From assembly GCF_011250645.1 (NCBI RefSeq), contig NZ_JAANNO010000007.1, positions 70,635-134,634 of the forward strand: DNA of 64,000 nt. Direction: 5' to 3'. This stretch comes from Motilibacter aurantiacus. Its GTDB lineage: Bacteria; Actinomycetota; Actinomycetes; Motilibacterales; Motilibacteraceae. The notes beneath the pieces were generated by a model. It was not told where the DNA came from and did no database searches. It saw nothing but the letters and a program-made list of their open reading frames with translations. The translations under genes were made by a program, and so were the position numbers. Below, in pieces: positions 24,124 through 32,870 of this stretch; the stretch's first letter is position 1, and each line of letters opens with the position of its first letter.

Positions 24124-24668
24124 GCGGAGCGCAGCCCACGCTGCAGGGCAGCCGCACGGTCCTGCGCCCCTGGAGCCTCGCCGACGTGGACGCGCTCGCC
24201 GCGGCCTGCCAGGACCCCGAGCTCTCCCGGTGGACCCGCGTGCCCTCCCCGTACGCCCGCGCGGACGCGGTCGCGTTCGTGACCGGCGTCGCCCCGGCCG
24301 CCTGGGCCGCCGGTGGCGGGGCGTTCGCGGTGACGGAGCGGGGCTCCGGCGTGCTCGTGGCGAGCATCGCCGCGCACTCGGTGGTGGACGGCGTCGCCGA
24401 CGTGGGCTACTGGGGCGCCGCGCCCGCCCGGGGCCGCGGCTACGTCTCGGACGCGCTGCGCACGCTCACCCGCTGGCTGCTCGCCGAGCGGGGGGCGGCC
24501 CGGGTGGAGCTGGTCGTCGAGCCGGGCAACACGGCCTCGCGCCGGGTCGCGGAGGCGGCGGGCTTCACCGCCGAGGGGGTCCTGCGCGGCCGGCTGCTGC
24601 TGCACGGCCGCCGCGCCGACGTGGTGATGTACGCCCTGCTCCCCGGCGACGCCGGCGCCCCGGCCTGA
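24120..24668 (+). CDS. GNAT acetyltransferase, RimJ/RimL type
   Basis: A 182-aa acetyltransferase. It has the typical TVLRPWSLADVDALAAACQD N-terminus, YWGAAPARGRGYVSDALRTL (acetyl-CoA-binding loop Q/RxxGxG/A variant ARGRGY), and EPGNTASRRVAEAAGFTAEG near the C-terminus. The closest family type acts on protein N-termini or amines, but the substrate is unknown. The start codon overlaps the stop of the quinone oxidoreductase gene (ATGA), so the two form a coupled pair. Confidence 0.9.
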   Translation: MSGAQPTLQGSRTVLRPWSLADVDALAAACQDPELSRWTRVPSPYARADAVAFVTGVAPAAWAAGGGAFAVTERGSGVLVASIAAHSVVDGVADVGYWGAAPARGRGYVSDALRTLTRWLLAERGAARVELVVEPGNTASRRVAEAAGFTAEGVLRGRLLLHGRRADVVMYALLPGDAGAPA

Positions 24669-24675
24669 GCACGGG

Positions 24676-25611
24676 TCAGCCGGCCGGCAGCACCCAGGCG
24701 TCGACCTGCAGGACGCGCCGCATGCCCACCGACTCGTAGAGCGCGTACGCCCCGGTCGTGCCCTGCTCGTCGACGTGCAGCAGCACCGCGGGCAGGCCGC
24801 GCGCCCGGACGTCCGCGAACGCGGTCAGCAGCAGCGCGCGGGCGACCCCTCGGCCGCGCGCCGCGCGCAGCACGCCGAGCCGGGCGACGTACCCCGCCTG
24901 CTCGTCCTCGACGTAGTCGTCGCTGCCGTAGAGGGCGCCCACCGGGCCGGACGCCGTCTCGGCGAGCCACACCTGGGACCAGTCGACGGTGCTGCGCGCG
25001 TCGAGGCGGGCGAACCACTCCTCGAACGGCTCGGGGACATGGCCGTACGAGTCGGCGAAGGCCGCGTCGATGACCCCGTGCACCGCCCGCAGGCCCTGCT
25101 CGTCGCCGGGCGGGACGCGGCGGACCGTCACGTCGCCCGGCGGCGCGGGAGCGGGCGGCGGGTCGGCGAGCTCGAGCCGGAGCCGCGCCCAGCTGGTGGC
25201 CCGCCGCCAGCCGGCGTCCTCCAGCCACGCTGCGGTCCGCTCGTCGGGCCGCAGGATGCTCGTCCGCAGCTCACCGGCCACGGCGAGCAGCTCGCGGCCG
25301 CGCGCGGTCAGCGCCGCCAGCAGCTGCGGCCCGAGCCCGGGGTCGACGGTGTAGAGATCGAGGTAGACGACCGCGTCGCCCTTCGGCTCGACCGTCGCGT
25401 ACCCGACGGGGCCGGCCTGCGGATGCTCGACGAGCCAGGCCTCGAGCGTCGCGCTCTCCAGGTCGTCGCGCAGGTCGGCCAGCGTGCCGTCAGGGTGCCC
25501 GAGCACGCGCTCGTCGTCCGCGCCGGCCACGGCGTACGCGGCCTCGGCGTCGGACGGGAGGGCACGGCGGGACGAGTACGGAGGGCGCAGGGCGAGCACG
25601 CCGACGACCAT
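24676..25611 (-). CDS. Tandem-GNAT acetyltransferase
   Basis: A 311-aa protein with two GNAT folds. The N-terminal half (about 10-150) is degenerate. The C-terminal half (about 160-311) has GYVARLGVLRAARGRGVARALL with an intact acetyl-CoA loop RGRGVA, and GTTGAYALYESVGMRRVLQV. The arrangement recalls mycothiol-synthase-like proteins, but the diagnostic MshD patterns are not evident. The ATG at 25611 was chosen; the frame stays open to 26079 but that part is antisense to bpa. It is convergent with the RimJ-type gene (7 bp between ends) and divergent from bpa. Confidence 0.85.
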   Translation of the reverse strand: MVVGVLALRPPYSSRRALPSDAEAAYAVAGADDERVLGHPDGTLADLRDDLESATLEAWLVEHPQAGPVGYATVEPKGDAVVYLDLYTVDPGLGPQLLAALTARGRELLAVAGELRTSILRPDERTAAWLEDAGWRRATSWARLRLELADPPPAPAPPGDVTVRRVPPGDEQGLRAVHGVIDAAFADSYGHVPEPFEEWFARLDARSTVDWSQVWLAETASGPVGALYGSDDYVEDEQAGYVARLGVLRAARGRGVARALLLTAFADVRARGLPAVLLHVDEQGTTGAYALYESVGMRRVLQVDAWVLPAG

Positions 25612-25674
25612 GGCAGCCCGACCCCGTTCGAGGCGAGCGGTTTCCCCGGCTCCCGCGTTGGCAGGATGGTGTGC

Positions 25675-26211
25675 ATGACTGAGCCGAGCAGCGCCGACCC
25701 GACCCCCCGCATCGTCGTCGTCGGACCGGACGGCATGGGCGTCAGCACGGGGACCCCGCCGCAGCAGGAGCAGCAGGACGACGACTCGACGCCGGTCACG
25801 GAGCTGGTCGAGCAGCCGGACAAGGTCATGCGGATCGGCAGCATGGTCAAGCAGCTGCTCGAGGAGGTGCGCAGCGCCCCGCTCGACGAGGCGAGCCGGG
25901 CCCGGCTGCGCGAGATCCACTCCTCCTCCATCCGGGAGCTCGAGGCCGGCCTCGCCCCGGAGCTGGTCGAGGAGCTGCGCCGCATCACGCTGCCCTTCAG
26001 CGAGTCCGAGATCCCGACCGACGGGGAGCTGCGGGTCGCGCAGGCCCAGCTGGTCGGGTGGCTCGAGGGCCTCTTCCACGGGATCCAGGCCGCGCTCTTC
26101 GCCCAGCAGATGAACGCCCGGGCGCAGATGGAGGCCGGGGGGCGGCGGGCGCTGCCGCCGGGCGCCGTGCAGGGCGTGCCGGCCGAGCGGCCCACCGGCC
26201 AGTACCTCTAG
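25675..26211 (+). CDS. bpa: Bacterial proteasome activator Bpa
   Basis: A 178-aa protein of the Bpa/DUF2587 family. Residues about 40-150 form the four-helix core (VTELVEQPDKVMRIGSMVKQ, DEASRARLREIHSSSIRELE, ELVGWLEGLFHGIQAALFAQ-like pattern) and the C-terminus ends in GQYL, the motif that docks onto the 20S proteasome ring in mycobacteria. It is an ATP-independent ring-shaped activator that feeds partly unfolded proteins to the proteasome. The first 40 residues are acidic, Gln-rich and probably disordered. I chose the ATG at 25675; one at 25666 is in frame. The proteasome subunit genes are not in the window. Confidence 0.93.
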   Translation: MTEPSSADPTPRIVVVGPDGMGVSTGTPPQQEQQDDDSTPVTELVEQPDKVMRIGSMVKQLLEEVRSAPLDEASRARLREIHSSSIRELEAGLAPELVEELRRITLPFSESEIPTDGELRVAQAQLVGWLEGLFHGIQAALFAQQMNARAQMEAGGRRALPPGAVQGVPAERPTGQYL

Positions 26212-26377
26212 GGCGGTAGCCGCAGGGGCCGGTCCGCAGGGGCCGTACCTCCTGCCTCCGCCCGGCTTCCGGGTGTGCTGGCCACACCCGGAAGCCGCCA
26301 GGGAGCACGGTGGGCCCGCGCGCCCGCCCGGAGCAGAGTTCTGGTGTCAGACAACGCGTCCACGCCAGGAGCCTCCC

Positions 26378-27094
26378 GTGACCAGCACGCTTCCGACCGC
26401 TGCCCCCTCGATCGCCTCCACCTCCACCGCTGCCTCCGGGCGCCCTGCAACCCCGCGGCGCGCGCTCTGGCCGCTCGCCGGCGTGCTGGGGGGCGCCACG
26501 AGCTTCGCCGCAGCGTTCATCGGCCTCACGGGCAACTACGCCGAGAAGAACGAGAACAAGGGCCTCGCGATCCTGGACGACGTGAACCGCGGGAACTACC
26601 ACATCGCGTTCCTGCTCGGCCTCGTCTCCGTGGCCTCGTTGCTCGTCGCCTCGTCCGGCTGGCGACGGTGGGCGGAGGAACGAGCACCGCGCAGCATCGC
26701 CGCGCGCACGGTCTCCCAGGCCCTCGCGGCGACCGCCGCGATCAACGTCATCGGCTACAGCCTCGCCGGCTCGATGGCGCTCTACCTGCCCGGCGGGACC
26801 GACAGTGGCTGGCTGACTCCGGAATCGATGTTCGTGAACTGGACGTACCTCGACTTCGGCCTGCTCCTCGGCTGGTGGGGCGGCGCCGTCGCCGCGGGGT
26901 GCGTCACGGCGCTGTCGTTCGGTCGCAACGCCCTGCTGCCCAAGTGGATGGGCGTCGTCAGCATCCTGCTGCTGCTCCCGCCGGTGGGCATGGCGATCGG
27001 GATGGCGCTGCCGGGCATGCCGGGCTTCACGATGCCGCTGTGGCTGATCGTGGTCAGCGTCGGGATGGTGTTCAGCAAGAAGGCGCAGGCCTGA
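26378..27094 (+). CDS. Six-helix membrane protein of unknown function
   Basis: A 238-aa integral membrane protein that I do not recognise. After a Thr/Ser/Pro-rich start come about six hydrophobic helices (near residues 30-50, 73-93, 112-137, 155-180, 188-208 and 215-233). It is Gly-rich within the helices and has a loop TGNYAEKNENKGLAILDDVN between the first two. The start is GTG 26378 with AGGAG 7 nt upstream, a strong assignment. A bidirectional terminator lies 15 bp past the stop codon. Confidence 0.8.
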   Translation: MTSTLPTAAPSIASTSTAASGRPATPRRALWPLAGVLGGATSFAAAFIGLTGNYAEKNENKGLAILDDVNRGNYHIAFLLGLVSVASLLVASSGWRRWAEERAPRSIAARTVSQALAATAAINVIGYSLAGSMALYLPGGTDSGWLTPESMFVNWTYLDFGLLLGWWGGAVAAGCVTALSFGRNALLPKWMGVVSILLLLPPVGMAIGMALPGMPGFTMPLWLIVVSVGMVFSKKAQA

Positions 27095-27108
27095 CCCGCG
27101 TCCTCTTC

Positions 27109-27162
27109 ACCGCCGGCCTCACCTCGGGCCCCGTGCAAGGGCCCCGAGGTGGGGCCGGCGGT
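27109..27162. terminator. Bidirectional terminator hairpin
   Basis: The arms 27109-27132 (starting ACCGCCGGCC) and 27139-27162 (ending GGCCGGCGGT) are near-perfect complements over about 24 bp with a 6-nt loop. It lies between convergent genes and can end both transcripts. Confidence 0.85.
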
Positions 27163-27170
27163 GCAGGAGC

Positions 27171-27458
27171 TCAGCCCTCGGACACCTCGACCCCGCGCCA
27201 GAACGCGACGTGGCCCTTGATGCTCACCGCCGCGTCCTTGGGCTCGGGGTAGTACCAGGCCGCGTCCGGGTTCTCCGCCCCGTCGACCGCGAGCGTGAAG
27301 TAGCTCGCGGTCCCCTTCCACGGGCAGACCGTGTGCGTGTCGCTCGGCCGCAGGTACTCGTCCTTCACCACCCCCCGCGGGAAGTAGTGGTTGCCCTCGA
27401 CCTGCTCGGTCACCTCGGACTCGGCGATCACCGCGCCGTTCCACGTCGCTCGCACCAT
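27171..27458 (-). CDS. DUF427 domain protein
   Basis: A 95-aa compact beta-rich protein of the DUF427 family. The conserved pattern is complete: VRATWNGAVIAES, GNHYFPRG, VCPWKGTASYFTL, AWYYPEPKDAA, IKGHVAFWRGVEV. Function is unknown; a Cys-Pro-Trp-Lys-Gly motif is the most conserved part. The start is ATG 27458, 6 nt after a strong GGAGG ribosome site. It is convergent with the membrane protein gene. Confidence 0.93.
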   Translation of the reverse strand: MVRATWNGAVIAESEVTEQVEGNHYFPRGVVKDEYLRPSDTHTVCPWKGTASYFTLAVDGAENPDAAWYYPEPKDAAVSIKGHVAFWRGVEVSEG

Positions 27459-27697
27459 GGCGGCCTCCTTCGTCGTCGTCCTCAGGCTGCCATCGCGCCA
27501 GTTGCGACGCCATCAGGGCGGGCTCGTCCCAGTCGCCCGAACCACCGCGCCGTGGCCGCACCGCCGAGCGCCAGCTACGGCACGAGCACGCTGCAGATCG
27601 ACAGCGGGAGGTACGCCGCCGCCACCCCCCGGCCGCCGTGACCGCGCCCGCGAGGCGGCGGCGGAACGGGGCGGAGCAGGGGCCCGGAGCGGCGGAG

Positions 27698-29029
27698 TCA
27701 GAGCGCGCGCGGCGCGTACTCGGTCAGGTCCACCCGGAGCTTGCCCTTCTCGCCCCACCAGAACGTGACCCGCTCGCGCAGCCTGCCGTCGCGCGGGAAG
27801 ACCGCCCACAGCACGACCCGGTCCCTGGCCGGCACGATCACCCGCTTGCCGGGGTGCTCGTAGCAGTAGGCCTCCGTGGCGGCCATGAAGGCGTCCGCTC
27901 TCTCGGGGCCGTACTGGATTCGCGGCGCCTGCCTGGAACGGGCGCCCTCGGCCGGGCAGGTCGTCGCCAGCCGGGGCTTGCCGGTGTCGTTGCGGTAGGC
28001 GACGGAGTAGCGCACCGCCTGGCCGTCCGCCTCCGCGCGCACGAGCACGGGGGCGCCCGGCGCCCGCACGATGGTCCTGCCGATCTCGTAGCGCCCCTCG
28101 GCGGGCCCTTCCAGCGCGGCCAGGGACCGGGCGATCGCCGCCGCCCGGACCTTGGACGCGTGCTTGACCTGGGCGACGCCCGCCGCCGCACCGGCCACGA
28201 GCACGGCGACCACGGACACCGCTCCCGCGATCAGGGCGTAGCCGGACCTCCCGGGGCGCGCGAGCCCGTGCGGGCCGAGCGCGGTGAGGGACGCCCAGAG
28301 CCGGCGGGCCTCGATCCCGGAGAGGGCCGCGAGCGACACCGCGCCCGCGACACCGAGCCAGCCGAGCTGCGTCTCGAGCCGTCCGGAGGAGCCCGCGACG
28401 GTCCCGATCCCCTCGCGCAACGCGAGCACCGCGAGCACGAGGCCGATCGCGGCCGGCAGGAGCGGGTGCACCTCGCCCGCGCGGAAGGAGTAGCGGATCG
28501 CCAGCGCCTGGGAGCGGAAGTACGCGGTCAGCAGCACGGGCAGCGTCAGGGCGCCGACGACTGCGAGCACGGCCACCGGGCCGTTCGTCGCGCCGTCGTC
28601 CGCGAGCTCACGCTGGCCGAGCAGCACGAGCGCCCCGACCAGGCCCGGGGGGACCACGGTCACGACGACGGCGAAGCCCAGCGGCTTGAGGTCCCTGACC
28701 AGCTTGGCGTGGCGGCCCGCGCCCGGGGTCAGGGCCGCGACCAGGCAGGCCCCGAGCAGGAAGCACGGCGCGGCGAGCGCGGCCTTGTAGAGCGGCGCCT
28801 GGAAGGCGCCCTCCATCAACCGGCCCGCGAACGCGTCCCCGGCCGCCTCGCCGTTGCCCAGCAGGATGGCGACGACGGCGGCGAAACCGACCCAGGAGCG
28901 CACCAGCTGCAGGCGGCGGACCGGCTCGGCGAGCGGTTGCGCGGGCGTGAGCCGGTCCCCGACCCACCGCCACGTCGCGCGGACCCCGCGGGCGTAGCCC
29001 CCGACCGCGCGCAGCCCCAGAGCGAGCAC
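27698..29029 (-). CDS. Multi-pass membrane protein of unknown function
   Basis: A 443-aa protein with about seven hydrophobic helices in the first 310 residues and a soluble C-terminal domain of about 130 residues (from KHASKVRAAAIARSL), rich in charged residues and with two Cys. The C-terminal part, including FWWGEKGKLRVDLTEYAP, may face outward. I do not recognise the family. The start is GTG 29029 with GGAGGAGG about 11 nt upstream. The 238 bp between its end and the DUF427 gene hold nothing that I recognise. Confidence 0.7.
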   Translation of the reverse strand: MLALGLRAVGGYARGVRATWRWVGDRLTPAQPLAEPVRRLQLVRSWVGFAAVVAILLGNGEAAGDAFAGRLMEGAFQAPLYKAALAAPCFLLGACLVAALTPGAGRHAKLVRDLKPLGFAVVVTVVPPGLVGALVLLGQRELADDGATNGPVAVLAVVGALTLPVLLTAYFRSQALAIRYSFRAGEVHPLLPAAIGLVLAVLALREGIGTVAGSSGRLETQLGWLGVAGAVSLAALSGIEARRLWASLTALGPHGLARPGRSGYALIAGAVSVVAVLVAGAAAGVAQVKHASKVRAAAIARSLAALEGPAEGRYEIGRTIVRAPGAPVLVRAEADGQAVRYSVAYRNDTGKPRLATTCPAEGARSRQAPRIQYGPERADAFMAATEAYCYEHPGKRVIVPARDRVVLWAVFPRDGRLRERVTFWWGEKGKLRVDLTEYAPRAL

Positions 29030-29127
29030 AGGCCTCGGCCTCCTCCGTCCGGCGCAGCCGATCGTGAAGCCGCGCTCCCCGTGTGGACGGGCAGGAACCT
29101 AGCCGCAGCTACCGACAGCGGGCTCCC

Positions 29128-29931
29128 TCAGCCCGCTGCCGGGAACAGCCCTTCCAGCACCTGCGCCACCCCGTCCTCGTCGTTGGTCGCCGTCGACCGG
29201 TCCACCGCGGCGAGCACGTCGGGGTGCGCGTTGGCCACGGCGTACGAGGTCCCGGCCCACGCCAGCATCGGCAGGTCGTTGGGCATGTCGCCGAAGGCCA
29301 CGACCTCCTCGGCGCGGACGCCGCGCGCGGCGCACAGCCGGGCGAGAGTCGTCGCCTTCGAGACGCCCGCGGCGGAGATCTCCAGCAGCGCGCCGTTGCC
29401 GCCGGGGGTCGAGTGGGTGGCGGTGACCGTGTCGCCGAGCACGTCGCGGGCGGCGGCCAGCAGCTCGTCCGAGGACCGGTCCGAGCTGCGGACCAGCAGC
29501 TTCACGACGGGGTCGGTCAGCAGCTCCTCGACCGCGGCGACGCGCACGTCGGCCGGGAGCGAGTAGCGGGTGCGGTAGGTCGGCTCGAGCCCGAACCCGT
29601 GCTCGCTCTCGACGGCGAAGTGCAGGTCGTGCATCGCGTGGCGCAGGACGCGCACGGTCTCGCGGGCCGTCTCGGCCGCGAGCGGGAAGCGCTCGACGAC
29701 CCGCTCGCTGTGCAGGTCGTAGAGGAGCGCGCCGTTGGCGCAGACCGCGAGCCCGGTGTGGCCCGTCGCCTGCGCGACCTCGGCCATCCAGCGTGGCGGG
29801 CGCCCGGTGACGAAGACGACGGTCCCGCCGTTCTCCTCCACGGCGCGCAGCGCGTCGACCGTGCGGGCGGAGATGGTGCCGTCGCTGCGCACCAGCGTGC
29901 CGTCGAGGTCGGACGCCACGAGCCGGATCAC
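29128..29931 (-). CDS. Cof-type HAD phosphatase
   Basis: A 267-aa HAD-superfamily hydrolase of the IIB (Cof) class. Motif I is ASDLDGTLV with nucleophile and acid Asp, motif II VFVTGRPP, motif III Lys in SKATTL, and motif IV VAFGDMPNDLPML. Members dephosphorylate small phosphometabolites such as sugar phosphates or flavin/pyridoxal phosphates. The start GTG at 29931 overlaps the stop of the upstream HAD gene in GTGA, so they are translationally coupled. It is the last gene of the serS-HAD-HAD set. Confidence 0.92.
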   Translation of the reverse strand: MIRLVASDLDGTLVRSDGTISARTVDALRAVEENGGTVVFVTGRPPRWMAEVAQATGHTGLAVCANGALLYDLHSERVVERFPLAAETARETVRVLRHAMHDLHFAVESEHGFGLEPTYRTRYSLPADVRVAAVEELLTDPVVKLLVRSSDRSSDELLAAARDVLGDTVTATHSTPGGNGALLEISAAGVSKATTLARLCAARGVRAEEVVAFGDMPNDLPMLAWAGTSYAVANAHPDVLAAVDRSTATNDEDGVAQVLEGLFPAAG

Positions 29932-30734
29932 GCGAACCACCGTTCCAGCGCCCGGGCGGCGCCATCGTCGTCGAACGTGCCCGTCACCACGTCGGCGGCG
30001 TCCTGCACCTCGGCCGGGGCGTGCCCCATGGCGACCCCGCAGGCCGCCCACTGCAGCATCTCGAGGTCGTTGCGGCCGTCGCCGATGGCCAGCGTGCGGT
30101 CGGCGGGGACACCCAGCCGCTCGCGAACGGGCTCCAGCGCGTACGCCTTGGTGACCCCGTCGGGGGCGAGGTCGAGCCAGGCGGTGTAGCCGACGGCGTA
30201 CGACACGTCGTGCAGCCCCAGCCGGCCGACGACGTCCAGGAAGTCGCCCGGCTCCTTCTCCGGGCTGCGCAGCACCACGCGGGTCACCGGGTCGCGGACG
30301 AGCTCGTCGACGTCCATGAGCACCTGCTCCCCCGCGAGCTCGCCGGCCGGGAAGGGCGCGCTGACCCGGTAGCCGACGCCGAGCTCCTCCACCGCGACGA
30401 GCGCGTCGGGCAGGTGCTGGCGGAGCAGCCGGACAGCGGGGGCGGCGTCGAACGTGACGGTCTCGACGACGACGGGAGGGTCGATGGTGGCGGTGACCGC
30501 CCCGTTGCTGCAGACCAGCCAGCCCTCGGTCAGGCCGAGCGTCGCCGCCACCGGCCGCGTCGCGTGGACCGATCGGCCGGTCGACAGCACGACGTGCACC
30601 CCCGCATCGAGGACCCGGCGCACGGCCTCCGCCACGGCGGGCGAGACCCGCTCGTCCGGGGAGACGAGGGTGCCGTCGATGTCGAGGGCCACGAGGCCCG
30701 GGCACCAGCCCGGCTCGTCGTACGCGCTTCGCAT
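29928..30734 (-). CDS. Cof-type HAD phosphatase, second tandem copy
   Basis: A 268-aa paralogue of the downstream phosphatase. Motif I is ALDIDGTLV, motif II VVLSTGRSV, the motif III Lys lies in VTKAYAL, and motif IV is AIGDGRNDLEML. The two copies share layout and motifs but are well diverged, so the duplication is old or they were brought together. The start is ATG 30734, 14 bp beyond the end of serS, and the gene is probably co-transcribed with it. Confidence 0.92.
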   Translation of the reverse strand: MRSAYDEPGWCPGLVALDIDGTLVSPDERVSPAVAEAVRRVLDAGVHVVLSTGRSVHATRPVAATLGLTEGWLVCSNGAVTATIDPPVVVETVTFDAAPAVRLLRQHLPDALVAVEELGVGYRVSAPFPAGELAGEQVLMDVDELVRDPVTRVVLRSPEKEPGDFLDVVGRLGLHDVSYAVGYTAWLDLAPDGVTKAYALEPVRERLGVPADRTLAIGDGRNDLEMLQWAACGVAMGHAPAEVQDAADVVTGTFDDDGAARALERWFA

Positions 30735-30748
30735 GCCGGGCGAGCGGA

Positions 30749-32017
30749 TCAGCGAGCCGCGACGGGCTCGAGGACCTCGCGTCCGACGTAGGGCACCAGC
30801 GCCGCGGGCAGGCGCACGGACCCGTCGGCCTGCTGGAAGTTCTCCAGGATCGCGACGACCAGGCGCGGGACCGCCGCCAGCGTGCCGTTGAGGGTCGCGA
30901 CGGGCCGGGTGCCGGCCTCGTCACGGGTGCGGATCTTGAGCCGACGGGCCTGGAAGTCGGTGCAGTTGGACGTCGAGGTGACCTCGCGGTACTTGCCCTG
31001 CGTCGGGACCCACGCCTCGCAGTCGAACTTGCGGGCCGCGCTCGCGCCCAGGTCGCCGGTGGCCACGTCGATCACGCGGAACGGCAGCTCCAGCAGGCCG
31101 AGGAAGGCCTTCTCGTGCGCGAGCAGCTTCTCGTGCTCGTCCTTGGCGTCCTCCGGGCGGCAGAAGACGAACATCTCGACCTTGTCGAACTGGTGCACCC
31201 GGATGATGCCGCGGGTGTCGCGCCCGTGCGCGCCGGCCTCCCGGCGGAAGCAGGGCGAGTACGCCGCATAGCGCAGCGGCAGCGAGCCGGCGTCGAGGAT
31301 CTCGTCCATGTGGTACGCCGCGAGCGGGACCTCGGACGTGCCGACGAGGTAGAGCCCGTCGTCGGGCATCGCGTAGACGTTCTCCGCCGCCTGGCCGAGG
31401 AAGCCGGTGCCCTCCATCGCCTCCGGGCGCACGAGCACCGGCGGCAGCACCGGGATCAGCCCCTCGCGCACGGCGTAGTCCTGCGCGCACCGCACGATCG
31501 CCGACGCGAGCAGGGCGCCGACCCCGGTGAAGAAGTAGAAGCGCGAGCCCGAGACCTTCGCGCCGCGGTCCAGGTCGAGCGCCCCGAGCAGCTTGCCCAG
31601 CTCGACGTGGTCCTTCGGCTCGAAGCCGAACTCGGGCTTGGCGCCCACCTCCTCGACCAGCGCGAAGTCCTCCTCGCCGCCGATCGGGGCCACCGGGTCG
31701 ACGACGTTGGAGAGCGCGAGCAGGGCGCGGTCGACGTCGGCCGCGGTGGCCGTCGACTCCGCCTCGGCCGCCTTGACCTGCGCCGCGAGCTCCTTGGTGC
31801 GCGCGAGCAGCGCCGCCTTCTCCTCGCCCTTGGCCTTGGCGACCTGGGAGCCGAGCGTCTTCTGCTCGGCGCGCAGCGCCTCGAAGCGGCCGATGGCGCT
31901 GCGGCGGGCCGCGTCGGCCGCGAGCAGCACGTCCACGAGCCCGGGGTCCTCCCCGCGCGCCCGCTGGCTGGCGCGTACGGCGTCCGGGTCCTCGCGGAGA
32001 AGGCGCAGGTCGATCAC
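30749..32017 (-). CDS. serS: Serine-tRNA ligase
   Basis: A 422-aa class II aminoacyl-tRNA synthetase that charges tRNA-Ser. The N-terminal about 105 residues form the tRNA-binding antiparallel coiled coil ([20 protein letters not shown]). The catalytic core has motif 2 ([20 protein letters not shown]) and motif 3 ([18 protein letters not shown]), plus [10 protein letters not shown] and [11 protein letters not shown]. The length is typical of bacteria. The start is ATG 32017. Two tRNA-Ser genes lie in the same window (about 18 and 31 kb away). Confidence 0.98.
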   Translation of the reverse strand: MIDLRLLREDPDAVRASQRARGEDPGLVDVLLAADAARRSAIGRFEALRAEQKTLGSQVAKAKGEEKAALLARTKELAAQVKAAEAESTATAADVDRALLALSNVVDPVAPIGGEEDFALVEEVGAKPEFGFEPKDHVELGKLLGALDLDRGAKVSGSRFYFFTGVGALLASAIVRCAQDYAVREGLIPVLPPVLVRPEAMEGTGFLGQAAENVYAMPDDGLYLVGTSEVPLAAYHMDEILDAGSLPLRYAAYSPCFRREAGAHGRDTRGIIRVHQFDKVEMFVFCRPEDAKDEHEKLLAHEKAFLGLLELPFRVIDVATGDLGASAARKFDCEAWVPTQGKYREVTSTSNCTDFQARRLKIRTRDEAGTRPVATLNGTLAAVPRLVVAILENFQQADGSVRLPAALVPYVGREVLEPVAAR

Positions 32018-32169
32018 GGGCCGAGCCTAGTGGGCGCGAGTGGATCAGGGACGCCCGGCCGAGCCACCTCGTCACGTTCTGCCCTCGGTCGATGTCGGTC
32101 TGTCACCAACCGCCCGTGGCCTGCGTGCCGGCACCCGGGCGGGGCGGCCGTCGGGAATCATGGCCGACC

Positions 32170-32769
32170 GTGGCCACCACACTCCTGCTCGACTACGGCG
32201 CCGTCATCTCCTTCGTCCAGACCGAGGAGGACCTGCGCGGCCTCGAGGCGGTCGTGCCGCAGGTCCCGCCCGCCGCGCTGTGGGAGGCGTACTGGGCGCA
32301 CCGGCTCGACTACGACCTCGGCCTGGACGACGCGGCCTACTGGGCGGCCGTCCTCGGCCGGCCCGCGACCGGGGACGAGCTGGCCGAGCTGGTGCGGCGT
32401 GACGTCGACAGCTGGCTCCACGTCAACCAGGCGGTCGCCGGGGCCCTGCCCGGGCTGCGGGCGCGGGGCGTACGCCTCGGGCTGCTGTCCAACGCCCCCG
32501 CAGCCATCGCGCGCCGGCTGGAGGAGCAGCCCTGGACGCAGGCACTGCACGCGATGACGTTCAGCTGTGACATCCCGGCGGCCAAGCCGGACCCGGCGGC
32601 GTACACGGCGGCGCTCGACGCGCTCGGCGCCGCCGCCGAGGACGTGGTCTTCGTGGACGACCGGGCCGAGAACGTCGAGGGCGCGCGAGCCCTGGGCATC
32701 ACCGCCGTGCACTTCGTCGAGCCCGACGTCGCGCTCGCCGAGGCCCTGCGCCACCTCGGCATCGGCTGA
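32170..32769 (+). CDS. HAD-IA family hydrolase
   Basis: A 199-aa haloacid-dehalogenase-like hydrolase. The first motif is LLDYGAVI, in which the usual second Asp is Gly, as in the YihX/epoxide-hydrolase-N-like subgroup. Motif II is LGLLSNAP, motif III Lys in AAKPDP, and motif IV VVFVDDRAENVEGA. It probably acts on a phosphosugar or similar small phosphate; the substrate is unknown. The start is GTG 32170, close to a weak ribosome site. It is divergent from serS. Confidence 0.88.
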   Translation: MATTLLLDYGAVISFVQTEEDLRGLEAVVPQVPPAALWEAYWAHRLDYDLGLDDAAYWAAVLGRPATGDELAELVRRDVDSWLHVNQAVAGALPGLRARGVRLGLLSNAPAAIARRLEEQPWTQALHAMTFSCDIPAAKPDPAAYTAALDALGAAAEDVVFVDDRAENVEGARALGITAVHFVEPDVALAEALRHLGIG

Positions 32770-32870
32770 CCGTCCGACCGGCGCGCCGCTCGATTCCCCG
32801 CGGCCCGTCACCCGCTCACCTAGGATGGCGGGCGCCCGTACCCGATCGCGCCCTGCCAGGAGAACGCCGC

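Noticed and set aside
25612-26079. N-terminal extension of the tandem-GNAT protein
   Set aside because: The frame stays open for another 156 codons, but this part is antisense to bpa, which has strong family evidence. The ATG at 25611 gives complete GNAT domains.
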